Shown: piece after piece, positions 1 through 5,773 of the stretch
Layout of the letters: each line of letters opens with the position of its first letter
Position numbering within the stretch: position 1 is the first letter of the stretch
Assembly: GCA_937925525.1 (NCBI GenBank)
Contig: CALALS010000271.1
Span: 1 to 5,773 of the forward strand
Direction: 5' to 3'
Length of the DNA: 5,773 nucleotides
From: an uncultured Flavobacteriales bacterium
GTDB lineage: Bacteria > Bacteroidota > Bacteroidia > Flavobacteriales_E > Vicingaceae
Program-made: the position numbers and the translations under genes
The notes under the pieces: generated by a model
What the model saw: the letters and a program-made list of their open reading frames with translations, nothing else
What the model was told of the DNA's origin: nothing
The model's database searches: none

Positions 1-338
1 TTTTCATTTCTCTTTCTTGAATAACCAATTAACCATTTGATGGCAACAGAATTTTTTCTTTCTGCTCTAATTTCGGTAGGGATTTGAAAAGTTGCTCCAC
101 CTACTCTTCTACTTCTTACTTCTACTTGAGGAGTAACATTAGATAATGCTTTTTTCCATATCTCAAGTCCGTTTTCCTTCGTTTTTTCAGAAACAGTATC
201 AATTGCTTCATAAAATATTTTGAAAGCAACATTTTTCTTTCCGTCAAGCATTAGCATGTTTACGAATCTAGTTACCTCTTGATCGTTAAATTTTGGATCA
301 GGTAATAAAATGTGTTTTTTAGCTTTGGTCTTTCTCAT
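1..338 (-). CDS. rpsG: 30S ribosomal protein S7, N-terminal part (gene runs off the window)
   Basis: Encodes the first 112 residues of ribosomal protein S7, the primary 16S rRNA-binding protein that organises assembly of the 30S head and lies near the mRNA exit and E site. The reading begins MRKTKAKKHILLPDPKFND. It continues through MLMLDGKK (residues 28-35), VEVRSRRVGGATFQIP (72-87) and KWLIGYSRKRNE (101-112), the expected order for S7. The family is about 155-160 residues long, so roughly 45 C-terminal residues lie beyond base 1. The ATG at 336-338 (complement) is chosen because it sits just 2 bases after the rpsL stop and gives the canonical N-terminus. No Shine-Dalgarno sequence is visible, so translation is probably coupled to rpsL. 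It is the second gene of the str operon; fusA would be expected next, outside the window. Identification is secure from conserved sequence. Confidence 0.97.
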   Translation of the reverse strand, partial: MRKTKAKKHILLPDPKFNDQEVTRFVNMLMLDGKKNVAFKIFYEAIDTVSEKTKENGLEIWKKALSNVTPQVEVRSRRVGGATFQIPTEIRAERKNSVAIKWLIGYSRKRNE

Positions 339-340
339 TT

Positions 341-724
341 TTAGCTAGCTTTTACTTTAGGTCTTTTAGCACCGTATTTTGATCTTCTTTGTTTTCTACC
401 TTCAACACCGGCAGTATCTAAAGTACCTCTTACTATATGGTATCTTACTCCCGGCAAATCTTTTACCCTACCACCTCTAACTAATACAATAGAGTGTTCT
501 TGCAAATTATGACCTTCTCCAGGTATATAAGCAATAACTTCTATCTGATTAGTCAATCTAACTTTAGCAACTTTTCTCAAAGCCGAGTTAGGTTTTTTTG
601 GTGTAGTAGTATAAACTCTTACACAAACTCCTCTTTTTTGCGGGCAAGAATTAAGCGCAGCTGACTTACTTTTTTTAGTCACCTTAACCCTTCCTTTCCT
701 TACTAACTGTTGAATTGTAGGCAT
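341..724 (-). CDS. rpsL: 30S ribosomal protein S12
   Basis: Complete 127-residue S12, a protein of the 30S decoding centre that contacts 16S rRNA and tRNA and helps set translational accuracy. Family landmarks are all present: CPQKRGVC (27-34), VYTTTPKKPNSALRK (37-51), PGEGHNLQEHS (68-78), RGGRVKDLPGVRYH (83-96) and RSKYGAKRPK (114-123). The residues where streptomycin-resistance changes usually occur, Lys43/Lys44 and Lys88 here (numbered with Met; Lys42, Lys43 and Lys87 in E. coli mature numbering), are wild type, as is Pro91. Asp89 is the residue that RimO methylthiolates in many bacteria. The protein is slightly longer than E. coli S12 (124 residues) because of a basic C-terminal tail ending KVKAS. 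It is first in the str operon, 2 bases before rpsG. The start ATG follows an A-rich leader with no Shine-Dalgarno sequence, typical of the phylum. Confidence 0.99.
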   Translation of the reverse strand: MPTIQQLVRKGRVKVTKKSKSAALNSCPQKRGVCVRVYTTTPKKPNSALRKVAKVRLTNQIEVIAYIPGEGHNLQEHSIVLVRGGRVKDLPGVRYHIVRGTLDTAGVEGRKQRRSKYGAKRPKVKAS

Positions 725-766
725 TTATTTTTGTTTAATTTTATTATAACCCCCCATTTTTTGGGA
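725..766 (-). promoter_or_regulatory. rpsL 5' leader with a weak 5'-terminal stem
   Basis: This is the predicted untranslated leader of the rpsL-rpsG mRNA. Reading along the minus strand it starts with a small possible hairpin, CCCA (complement of 762-765) pairing with TGGG (complement of 753-756) around a 5-base loop, within a run of six G's. It then becomes almost pure A/T up to the start codon. The stem is only 4 bp, so it may simply protect the 5' end or mean nothing. The unstructured A-rich stretch before the ATG is the usual Bacteroidota way of recruiting ribosomes without a Shine-Dalgarno site. Confidence 0.35.
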
Positions 767-769
767 CGG

Positions 770-799
770 CAAATGTACGAGAATATTTTATTAAAACAA
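770..799 (-). promoter_or_regulatory. Bacteroidota-type promoter of the rpsL-rpsG operon
   Basis: On the minus strand the sequence TACATTTG (complement of 770-777) is an exact match to the Bacteroidota -7 consensus TAnnTTTG. A TTG core of the -33 element lies at the complement of 797-799, separated by 19 bases, which is the usual spacing. Transcription would start near 763-766, giving a leader of about 40 bases before the rpsL ATG. The match, spacing and location are all seen directly. That it is active is inferred. Confidence 0.75.
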
Positions 800-846
800 T
801 ATGCTAATCATTTTTTTCAACAGTTTTTTTGTGATTTTTTTTCTGA

Positions 847-872
847 ACCCAAAAAACAGCAAGATTTTGGGT
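847..872. repeat. 8-bp inverted repeat in the divergent intergenic region
   Basis: ACCCAAAA at 847-854 and TTTTGGGT at 865-872 are perfect inverted copies with a 10-base spacer. The dyad lies upstream of the rpsL promoter and about 190 bases before the plus-strand nuclease gene. Neither side carries a T-tract in the right place for an intrinsic terminator: the minus-strand read-out is followed by A's. An operator for a dimeric regulator is possible, as is chance in an AT-rich region. Confidence 0.35.
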
Positions 873-1033
873 GTTGATAAGTTTTAGAGCCGATTTTAGG
901 CGTAAATACCCTGAAAACTTATTAAATTACTGAATAACAATACTATAAATAAAACTAGATGGTAATTTTTTAGCATTTGAGAAAAAGCTGTTAATTTACA
1001 ATAACTTCTGCTAAAGCAAATTAAAACTTATTT

Positions 1034-1051
1034 TAGCTTTTTTGTTAGAGG
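1034..1051 (+). promoter_or_regulatory. Weak -7-like box and Shine-Dalgarno-like site before the repeat-nuclease gene
   Basis: TAGCTTTT at 1034-1041 matches seven of eight positions of the Bacteroidota -7 box TAnnTTTG. The nearest -33-like triplet is only CTG at 1008-1010, 23 bases away, so the promoter call is weak. AGAGG at 1047-1051 is complementary to the 16S anti-Shine-Dalgarno core and sits 9 bases before the ATG, a good spacing. No such site precedes the other start codons in this window. Confidence 0.3.
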
Positions 1052-1060
1052 TATTAAAAA

Positions 1061-2785
1061 ATGGCTTACGACCCCTCAGACATATTCACACAAGACGACC
1101 TTAGATTGCTGACTAAGTCGGGAATAATAAATAAGGACATTATTATAAGAGGAGAACACTTAAAAGACCTCAATGGGGTTGAAAAAGTAAACGGTTTCTT
1201 AGGAATAAGCGACTCATCCTTGGAAAGTCTTGGCGACCTTAAAGAGATTGCTGGGGATTTTTGGATGAGTTCTCATACGGTATTTTCTAGACTAACCTCA
1301 TTAGGAAAGCTTGAAAAAATTGGTGGGGAAGTGAGTCTGAGATATTCGAATATTATTGACTTAGGCACATTGAAGGAAGTCGGTGGAAAATTAAGTTTAA
1401 GAGACACTGCGATTGAAAATTTAGGCTCCTTAACATATGTAGGAGGTGACTTGTATTTACCGAAAAGACTTCAGGATAAAATAGACCTTTCGAAAGTTAC
1501 TGTAAATGGCAAAATTCGTTATTGGAATGACAGTACAACCAAAAGGACTATTGTACCAAAGGAGGAACTCGGATTGACAATTTATCCCAACGGAGTTCCT
1601 CATAGCCAAAATCAATACGTTTTTTATCTAAGAGACCTGGAAAATCAAAATTACGAACAAACAAAATTTTATAAGACCTATAAACAAAAATTTAAAAACG
1701 GTGAATTCTTAGATTTAGAAGGGAATGATAATTATTCATTCTTTCTTTTATACGACTTACTTGACGAATATTCTCTCCGTGAAAATATTCAAGAACTACA
1801 AGCGCATTTTAAAAATCTTGAAAAATACTATCCTAAGACTAGGGGCTATACCCAATCAGCAATCATTGAAAAAATGAAAAGTTATGGGGACTATGAAAGT
1901 GCTTGGAAGTTAAAGTACAAAGAGCAATATTTAGGAATCCAAACAATTATTGAATATGAGCAAAAATTACAGCGTTCGCTGCTTGATGGTGAACTTATAG
2001 TAAAACTTGGTGGCTTTACCCATTTAACAGAGTTTGGACAAAACAACATAGATAAGATTAAACCGTTTGCTGAAAGGCAACTTAAGGCTTATGAAAACGA
2101 AAAGCGAATGAAGTTTTTTGAGCTATTCTTTCAAAATGGTCAACCATACCAAACTTTAAATAAATCTATCACATCAAATAGAAAAAGCTCCCTTTTTAAT
2201 TTTGCTAAAACAAATAAAGAATCGTCAAGCACAAAATATGATGCTGAATACTACAAACAATTCTATTTAAGTGAAGCGGAGTACATGCATTACAAGTCCA
2301 TAGACGATAGCCAAGAACATTTCAATAGTCGTGATGATATTACACATGTGGTTGAAAAAGCAATATATAATCAATGCAGGCTAATCTTAAAACAAGCAGA
2401 GGATTTGTATCGTGAATCAACTGGAATGCCAAAAATAGGTGAAGGATGGATAAGTGAAACCGAATTATACTACAGAATTGCTGACACATTTCATGAATTT
2501 GAAGTAGTACATCACGGATCTCCTGCTTGGCTCGGTCGACAACATTTGGATATTTACTTTCCAGAATTAAATATTGGTGTGGAATACCAAGGGGCTCAAC
2601 ATTATGTGGCAGTTGATTTTTTTGGAGGAGAAGAAGCCCTTAAAAAAACAATTGAGAGAGATAAAACAAAAAGAAAGAAATGTGAGGAAAACAGTTGCTA
2701 CTTAATAATTGTTGACGAAGGTTATGACTTTGAAGTTGTTAAAGAACAAATTGAAAAAATAATAAAAAAACGCCTTAAAACATAG
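1061..2785 (+). CDS. Leucine-rich-like repeat protein with C-terminal Vsr-like PD-(D/E)XK nuclease domain
   Basis: A 574-residue protein in three parts. Residues about 34-133 contain repeats of roughly 20-24 residues built on L-G-x-L-x-x-[IV]-x-G (LGDLKEIAG at 57, LGKLEKIGG at 81, LGTLKEVGG at 101, LGSLTYVGG at 121), preceded by a divergent copy at 34; these look like leucine-rich or receptor-L-type repeats. Residues about 155-440 are mostly polar and probably helical, and are not confidently assignable. Residues about 458-574 resemble the Vsr-like branch of restriction-endonuclease-fold nucleases: GEGWISETEL (460-469, candidate acidic residue Glu466 or Glu468), WLGRQHLDIYFP (490-501, Asp497), IGVEYQGAQHY (505-515, Glu508 and Gln510 in the E-x-Q form), FFGGEEAL (520-527) and RDKTKRKKC (533-541). 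Key residues appear intact, so nuclease activity is plausible but unproven. No signal peptide or membrane segment is seen, so it is probably cytoplasmic. The ATG follows an A-run and an AGAGG site. It stands alone between housekeeping genes, suggesting an accessory acquisition; a defence role is only an inference. Confidence 0.8.
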   Translation: MAYDPSDIFTQDDLRLLTKSGIINKDIIIRGEHLKDLNGVEKVNGFLGISDSSLESLGDLKEIAGDFWMSSHTVFSRLTSLGKLEKIGGEVSLRYSNIIDLGTLKEVGGKLSLRDTAIENLGSLTYVGGDLYLPKRLQDKIDLSKVTVNGKIRYWNDSTTKRTIVPKEELGLTIYPNGVPHSQNQYVFYLRDLENQNYEQTKFYKTYKQKFKNGEFLDLEGNDNYSFFLLYDLLDEYSLRENIQELQAHFKNLEKYYPKTRGYTQSAIIEKMKSYGDYESAWKLKYKEQYLGIQTIIEYEQKLQRSLLDGELIVKLGGFTHLTEFGQNNIDKIKPFAERQLKAYENEKRMKFFELFFQNGQPYQTLNKSITSNRKSSLFNFAKTNKESSSTKYDAEYYKQFYLSEAEYMHYKSIDDSQEHFNSRDDITHVVEKAIYNQCRLILKQAEDLYRESTGMPKIGEGWISETELYYRIADTFHEFEVVHHGSPAWLGRQHLDIYFPELNIGVEYQGAQHYVAVDFFGGEEALKKTIERDKTKRKKCEENSCYLIIVDEGYDFEVVKEQIEKIIKKRLKT

Positions 2786-2799
2786 TTTATAGCATTAAG

Positions 2800-2815
2800 G
2801 ATAGATAGATAGATA
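2800..2815. repeat. GATA tetranucleotide microsatellite (4 copies)
   Basis: Four perfect GATA units lie 14 bases after the stop codon of the repeat-nuclease gene. The run is non-coding and about 110 bases before the helicase start. It is short enough to be chance or slippage, and no phase-variable gene is positioned to use it. Confidence 0.7.
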
Positions 2816-2912
2816 ATTAAACTGACTATTATCGTAGCGCAAATTTCAACAGTCTAATCCACCAAGTCTATTATTACTTTTCAACACTGCTACGCCAGCC
2901 AAATTGAATTTT

Positions 2913-2920
2913 TACTTTTG
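2913..2920 (+). promoter_or_regulatory. -7 box of the helicase promoter, adjacent to the start codon
   Basis: TACTTTTG is an exact TAnnTTTG match ending only 4 bases before the ATG at 2925. In Bacteroidota, transcription starts a few bases after this box, so the mRNA would begin at or within a base or two of the start codon. No convincing TTG -33 element is found; the best is CTG at 2887-2889, with a long 23-base spacer. The location argues for a leaderless or near-leaderless transcript. Confidence 0.55.
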
Positions 2921-2924
2921 CAGT

Positions 2925-5210
2925 ATGAATTATTTAGACGAGCTAAATGAGGCACAGCGGGCAGCAGTAGAAGCATGGGAAGGACCCAGTATGGTAATAG
3001 CCGGAGCAGGTTCAGGAAAAACAAGAGTACTCACCTATCGTATCGCACACCTTATTCATAATGGTGTAGATTCCTTTAATATTTTAGCGCTTACCTTTAC
3101 CAATAAGGCCGCCAAAGAAATGAAAGAGCGTATCTATAAAATTGTGGGCAACGAAGCCAAAAATTTATGGATGGGTACGTTTCACAGTGTATTTGCCAGG
3201 ATACTGAGAGCGGAAGCAGAAAAAATTGGTTACCCCAGCAACTTTACTATTTATGATACACAAGATTCTAAAAGTCTTTTAAAAAGTATTATCAAGGAAA
3301 TGAACTTGGATGATAAGGTATATAAACCCGGGTTGGTTTACAACCGAATTTCATCTTCTAAAAACAATTTAGTTTCGGCAAAGGCTTACATGGCTAATGT
3401 AAACATACAAGCCGAAGACCGACAAAATGCCAAACCCAGATTAGGTGAAATATTTTTGGAGTACGAAAAGCGTTGTTTTAAATCCAGCGCCATGGATTTT
3501 GACGACCTGCTTTTTAAAACCAATGTTTTATTGAGAGATTTTCCTGAGGTTTTATTAAAGTATCAGGAACGATTTAAGTTTATATTGGTAGATGAGTACC
3601 AGGACACCAACTTTTCGCAATATTTAATTGTAAAAAAACTGGCTGCTCGTTTTGAAAACATTTGTGTAGTGGGCGATGATGCTCAAAGTATTTATGCATT
3701 CAGAGGAGCAAACATTCAAAACATTTTAAACTTTAAAAGAGATTATCCGGATGTAAAAACTTTTAAACTGGAACAGAATTATCGTTCTACACAAAACATT
3801 GTAAATGCTGCCAACAGCGTCATTGAAAACAATAAAGAACAACTGGAAAAAGAAGTTTGGACAGATAATACTGAAGGCGAACGAATAAAAGTAAGCCAAA
3901 GTCTTACCGACAATGAAGAAGGAAAATATATTGCGAATGAAGTGTTTGACATTCAGCAAAACCACCAAGCCAGATACAGCGACTTTGCTATTTTGTACAG
4001 AACCAATGCACAGTCCAGAGCATTAGAGGAAGCTTTAAGAAAGAAAAATATTCCGTATAGAATTTACGGTGGACTTTCGTTTTACCAAAGAAAAGAGATT
4101 AAAGACATCCTGGCGTATTACCGATTATCGCTCAATCATAATGATGAAGAGGCTTTAAAAAGAGTGATTAACTATCCTACCAGAGGAATTGGGAATACTA
4201 CCTTGGAAAAATTAATTACGGCCGCTACTACCAATGACATGAGCATTTGGGATGTCATTCAAAGCTCTGAACAAATGGGCTTAGGCTTTAATAGAGGAAC
4301 ACTTCAAAAGTTAAATGAATTTTCTGAACTGATTTTAAGTTTTTCCAAAGTAGCCGAAAATGCTGAAGCTTACGAAGCAGGTAGCTATATTGCTTCTCAC
4401 TCCGAAATATTAAAAGATTTGTTTACCGACAAAACTCCTGAAGGCGTAGCTCGTTACGAAAACATTCAAGAGTTGTTAAACGGATTGAAAGACTTTAGCG
4501 AAAGTTATCCTGCCAATAACCTTGGTGCAAAACCAATGCTTGCCGATTTTATGCAAGATGTAGCTCTGCTCACAGATGCCGATAATGATGATAAAGAAGA
4601 CCACAACAGAGTTTCTTTAATGACCATTCATGCTTCAAAAGGCTTGGAGTTTCCATACATTATTATTGCGGGATTGGAAGAAAATTTATTTCCTTCACAG
4701 CTTTCATTAAACTCCAGAAGCGACTTAGAAGAAGAGAGAAGATTATTTTATGTGGCACTTACCCGAGCCATGAATAGAATTATTTTATCGTATTCATTGA
4801 GCCGATATCGCTGGGGAAATTTAATTCACAATGAACCAAGCCGATTTATTGAGGAGATTGACGACAAGTATTTAGACATTCAAAAAGCACCCGAACCTAA
4901 AAAGTTTGAGCAAACTTCATGGGATGACGGTTGGGGAAACAAAGGCGGCTTTTTTGAAAAAAGCACTACTACATCTGCTCCTGCTTTTCAAAAGAAAAAA
5001 CTAAAAAAAGTAAGTGATGCTAACTTCTATAAAGAAAAAGCATCTGCTGATTTTCCTGATATAAAAGCAGGAACAATTGTCACCCACCAAAAATTTGGAA
5101 GAGGCACTGTAGTTGGCATTGAAGGTGGCAATAAAGCATTAATAGATTTTGAAACCGTTGGCAAAAAACAGCTTTTACTGCAATATGCAAAATTGGAAAT
5201 AGTGGGTTAG
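2925..5210 (+). CDS. pcrA: ATP-dependent superfamily 1A DNA helicase, UvrD/PcrA type
   Basis: A 761-residue 3'-5' DNA helicase expected to unwind DNA in nucleotide excision repair, clear recombination intermediates and act at RNA polymerase-DNA conflicts. All helicase motifs are present in order: Q motif around Gln11, Walker A AGAGSGKT (26-33), Ia TFTNKAAKEMKER (57-69), GTFHSVFARILR (84-95), Walker B VDEYQDTN (222-229), III VVGDDAQSIYAFRGA (248-262), IV LEQNYRST (282-289), V LMTIHASKGLEF (565-576) and VI RRLFYVALTRA (605-615). A Gly/Ser/Lys-rich linker (about 655-712) leads to a Tudor-like C-terminal domain, HQKFGRGTVVGIEG (721-734), which in PcrA and UvrD binds RNA polymerase. Length and architecture are normal for the family. 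The ATG at 2925 is preferred over an in-frame TTG at 2904, because the extra seven residues would be encoded across the -7 box and MNYLDELNEAQ is the canonical N-terminus. UvrD and PcrA cannot be separated by sequence alone; RecB and Rep are less likely given the C-terminal domain. Confidence 0.95.
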   Translation: MNYLDELNEAQRAAVEAWEGPSMVIAGAGSGKTRVLTYRIAHLIHNGVDSFNILALTFTNKAAKEMKERIYKIVGNEAKNLWMGTFHSVFARILRAEAEKIGYPSNFTIYDTQDSKSLLKSIIKEMNLDDKVYKPGLVYNRISSSKNNLVSAKAYMANVNIQAEDRQNAKPRLGEIFLEYEKRCFKSSAMDFDDLLFKTNVLLRDFPEVLLKYQERFKFILVDEYQDTNFSQYLIVKKLAARFENICVVGDDAQSIYAFRGANIQNILNFKRDYPDVKTFKLEQNYRSTQNIVNAANSVIENNKEQLEKEVWTDNTEGERIKVSQSLTDNEEGKYIANEVFDIQQNHQARYSDFAILYRTNAQSRALEEALRKKNIPYRIYGGLSFYQRKEIKDILAYYRLSLNHNDEEALKRVINYPTRGIGNTTLEKLITAATTNDMSIWDVIQSSEQMGLGFNRGTLQKLNEFSELILSFSKVAENAEAYEAGSYIASHSEILKDLFTDKTPEGVARYENIQELLNGLKDFSESYPANNLGAKPMLADFMQDVALLTDADNDDKEDHNRVSLMTIHASKGLEFPYIIIAGLEENLFPSQLSLNSRSDLEEERRLFYVALTRAMNRIILSYSLSRYRWGNLIHNEPSRFIEEIDDKYLDIQKAPEPKKFEQTSWDDGWGNKGGFFEKSTTTSAPAFQKKKLKKVSDANFYKEKASADFPDIKAGTIVTHQKFGRGTVVGIEGGNKALIDFETVGKKQLLLQYAKLEIVG

Positions 5211-5287
5211 TATATTAGGCAAAAGGCAATAGTAAATAGTGTTTGGAGATTAGTTAATGTGTTAAAGACGATTGCTCATTTATTGAT

Positions 5288-5350
5288 TCTCTCTTCTCAA
5301 TTCTCACATCTCAAATCCTAAATCTGAATTCTCAAAACTGATATCTTAAC
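5288..5350. repeat. Degenerate 7-bp tandem repeat, about nine units
   Basis: From 5288 the sequence falls into consecutive 7-base units related to TCTCAAA. TCTCA occurs at exact 7-base steps at 5295, 5302 and 5309 and again in phase at 5330. The intervening units TCCTAAA (5316) and TCTGAAT (5323) and the flanking TCTTAAC (5344) are diverged copies; the first unit (5288) and the one at 5337 are poorer matches. It lies in the spacer between the helicase stop and the DUF4290 gene and has no open frame of interest. It resembles the short tandem heptamers found in some bacterial intergenic regions. Function is unknown. Confidence 0.7.
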
Positions 5351-5360
5351 TAAATTTCCT

Positions 5361-5368
5361 TACCTTTA
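5361..5368 (+). promoter_or_regulatory. Possible -7 box for the DUF4290 gene
   Basis: TACCTTTA matches seven of eight positions of TAnnTTTG and lies 17 bases before the ATG, which would give a leader of roughly a dozen bases. No clear TTG -33 element lies at the expected distance, so this is tentative. Its upstream half would overlap the end of the heptamer repeat. Confidence 0.35.
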
Positions 5369-5385
5369 CCCTCTATTTTTCCAAT

Positions 5386-5773
5386 ATGATTAAAGATTAC
5401 AATTCAACAAGAAATAAAATGGTACTGCCTGAGTACGGCAGAAATGTGCAGAAAATGGTTGAGCATGCCTTAACTATTGAAGACAAAGAACTAAGAAACA
5501 AGTGTGCAAAAGCCATCATAGAAGTGATGGGGAATTTAAACCCTCATTTGCGAGATGTGCCGGATTACCAACATTTACTTTGGGATCATTTAATCATTAT
5601 TTCCAACTTTAAATTAGACGTAGATTCTCCATATCCTATTCCAACACCTGAATCTTTAAGTGAAAAACCAACAAGGATGGAATATCCTAAAGGTAAAATC
5701 ACCTTTAAGCACTACGGAAAGATTTTGGAAAACATGATTAAAGAAGCTCAAGAAATTGAAGACGAAGAAAAAA
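5386..5773 (+). CDS. DUF4290 family protein, N-terminal part (gene runs off the window)
   Basis: The first 129 residues of a protein of unknown function that matches what I recall of the Bacteroidota-restricted DUF4290 family. Recognisable segments are MVLPEYGRNVQKMVEHAL (12-29), IEDKELRNKCAKAIIEVMGN (31-50), NPHLRDVPDYQHLLWDHL (52-69) and SNFKLDVDSPYPIPTPESL (73-91). It appears soluble, largely helical and charged, with no signal peptide or membrane span in the visible part, and ends in an acidic stretch EIEDEEK at the window edge. Family members are roughly 200 residues long, so a third or more is missing. The ATG at 5386 is the first in frame and gives the family-like N-terminus; there is no Shine-Dalgarno site. 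From memory this gene often precedes murA in Bacteroidota, which cannot be checked here. No biochemical function is established that I know of. Confidence 0.85.
   Translation, partial: MIKDYNSTRNKMVLPEYGRNVQKMVEHALTIEDKELRNKCAKAIIEVMGNLNPHLRDVPDYQHLLWDHLIIISNFKLDVDSPYPIPTPESLSEKPTRMEYPKGKITFKHYGKILENMIKEAQEIEDEEK

Larger units (their letters stand above)
800..1060. other. AT-rich divergent intergenic region, no gene seen
   Basis: Together with the rpsL leader and promoter this forms a 336-base gap between divergent genes. Apart from the inverted repeat at 847-872 it contains T-rich runs (811-842) and a short imperfect dyad, GCTAAA at 1010-1015 against TTTAGC at 1032-1037, followed by six T's. 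No open frame with a recognisable product, tRNA or structured RNA is apparent on either strand. The dyad plus T-run resembles a weak terminator, but no plus-strand gene ends before it. Confidence 0.5.

Noticed and set aside
971..979. TAGCATTTG as a -7 box for the repeat-nuclease gene
   Set aside because: It has three bases rather than two between TA and TTTG, and no TTG lies at the expected upstream distance.
2773..2800. CCTTAA/TTAAGG inverted repeat spanning the stop codon of the repeat-nuclease gene as a terminator
   Set aside because: The stem is only 6 bp and AT-rich with a 16-base loop, and it is followed by GATA repeats rather than a T-tract.
2833..2894. CGTAGC/GCTACG inverted repeat and duplicated TTTCAACA and AGTCTA words in the spacer before the helicase gene
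   Set aside because: The repeats are only 6-8 bases long and widely spaced, as expected by chance; no insertion-sequence ends or target duplication could be recognised.
2904..2924. In-frame TTG start adding seven residues to the helicase
   Set aside because: The extension would be coded by the promoter -7 box region and does not resemble the family N-terminus; the ATG at 2925 does.
3726..3968. An 80-codon open frame on the minus strand
   Set aside because: It lies wholly inside the helicase gene opposite conserved helicase motifs, and its product is a low-complexity Phe/Ile-rich string typical of an antisense shadow.
5211..5287. Possible intrinsic terminator after the helicase gene
   Set aside because: No GC stem followed by a T-tract was found; only short direct repeats of AGGCAA are present.

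Overview
The window looks like a chromosomal segment of an AT-rich member of the Bacteroidota. The evidence is: a ribosomal protein pair and a DUF4290-type protein that read like Bacteroidota versions; promoter-like sequences of the Bacteroidota form (TAnnTTTG, with TTG about 19 bases upstream where it can be found); and A/T-rich, mostly Shine-Dalgarno-free leaders before most of the genes. A genus cannot be named from the sequence alone.

Layout. Bases 1-724 (minus strand) hold the start of the str operon: rpsL (S12, complete) followed after only 2 bases by rpsG (S7, cut by the window edge), driven by a good Bacteroidota-type promoter at 770-799. Bases 725-1060 are a divergent intergenic region with that promoter, the rpsL leader, one 8-bp inverted repeat and AT-rich sequence. 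Bases 1061-2785 (plus) encode a 574-residue protein with N-terminal leucine-rich-like repeats, a middle region I cannot assign firmly, and a C-terminal Vsr-like PD-(D/E)XK nuclease domain. Bases 2786-2924 are a short spacer with a GATA microsatellite and a -7 box almost touching the next start codon. Bases 2925-5210 (plus) encode a complete UvrD/PcrA-type superfamily 1 helicase with its C-terminal Tudor-like domain. Bases 5211-5385 are a spacer containing a degenerate 7-bp tandem repeat. Bases 5386-5773 (plus) are the start of a DUF4290 family gene that runs off the window.

The ribosomal genes, the helicase and the DUF4290 gene are ordinary housekeeping genes of this phylum. The repeat-nuclease gene is the accessory item: it stands alone, has no evident operon partner, is the only gene here with a Shine-Dalgarno-like site, and combines a repeat module with a nuclease module. 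It is the best candidate for something poorly described (for example a single-gene defence or DNA-processing protein), but nothing in the window proves its function. No RNA gene, CRISPR array, insertion sequence or convincing intrinsic terminator was seen.
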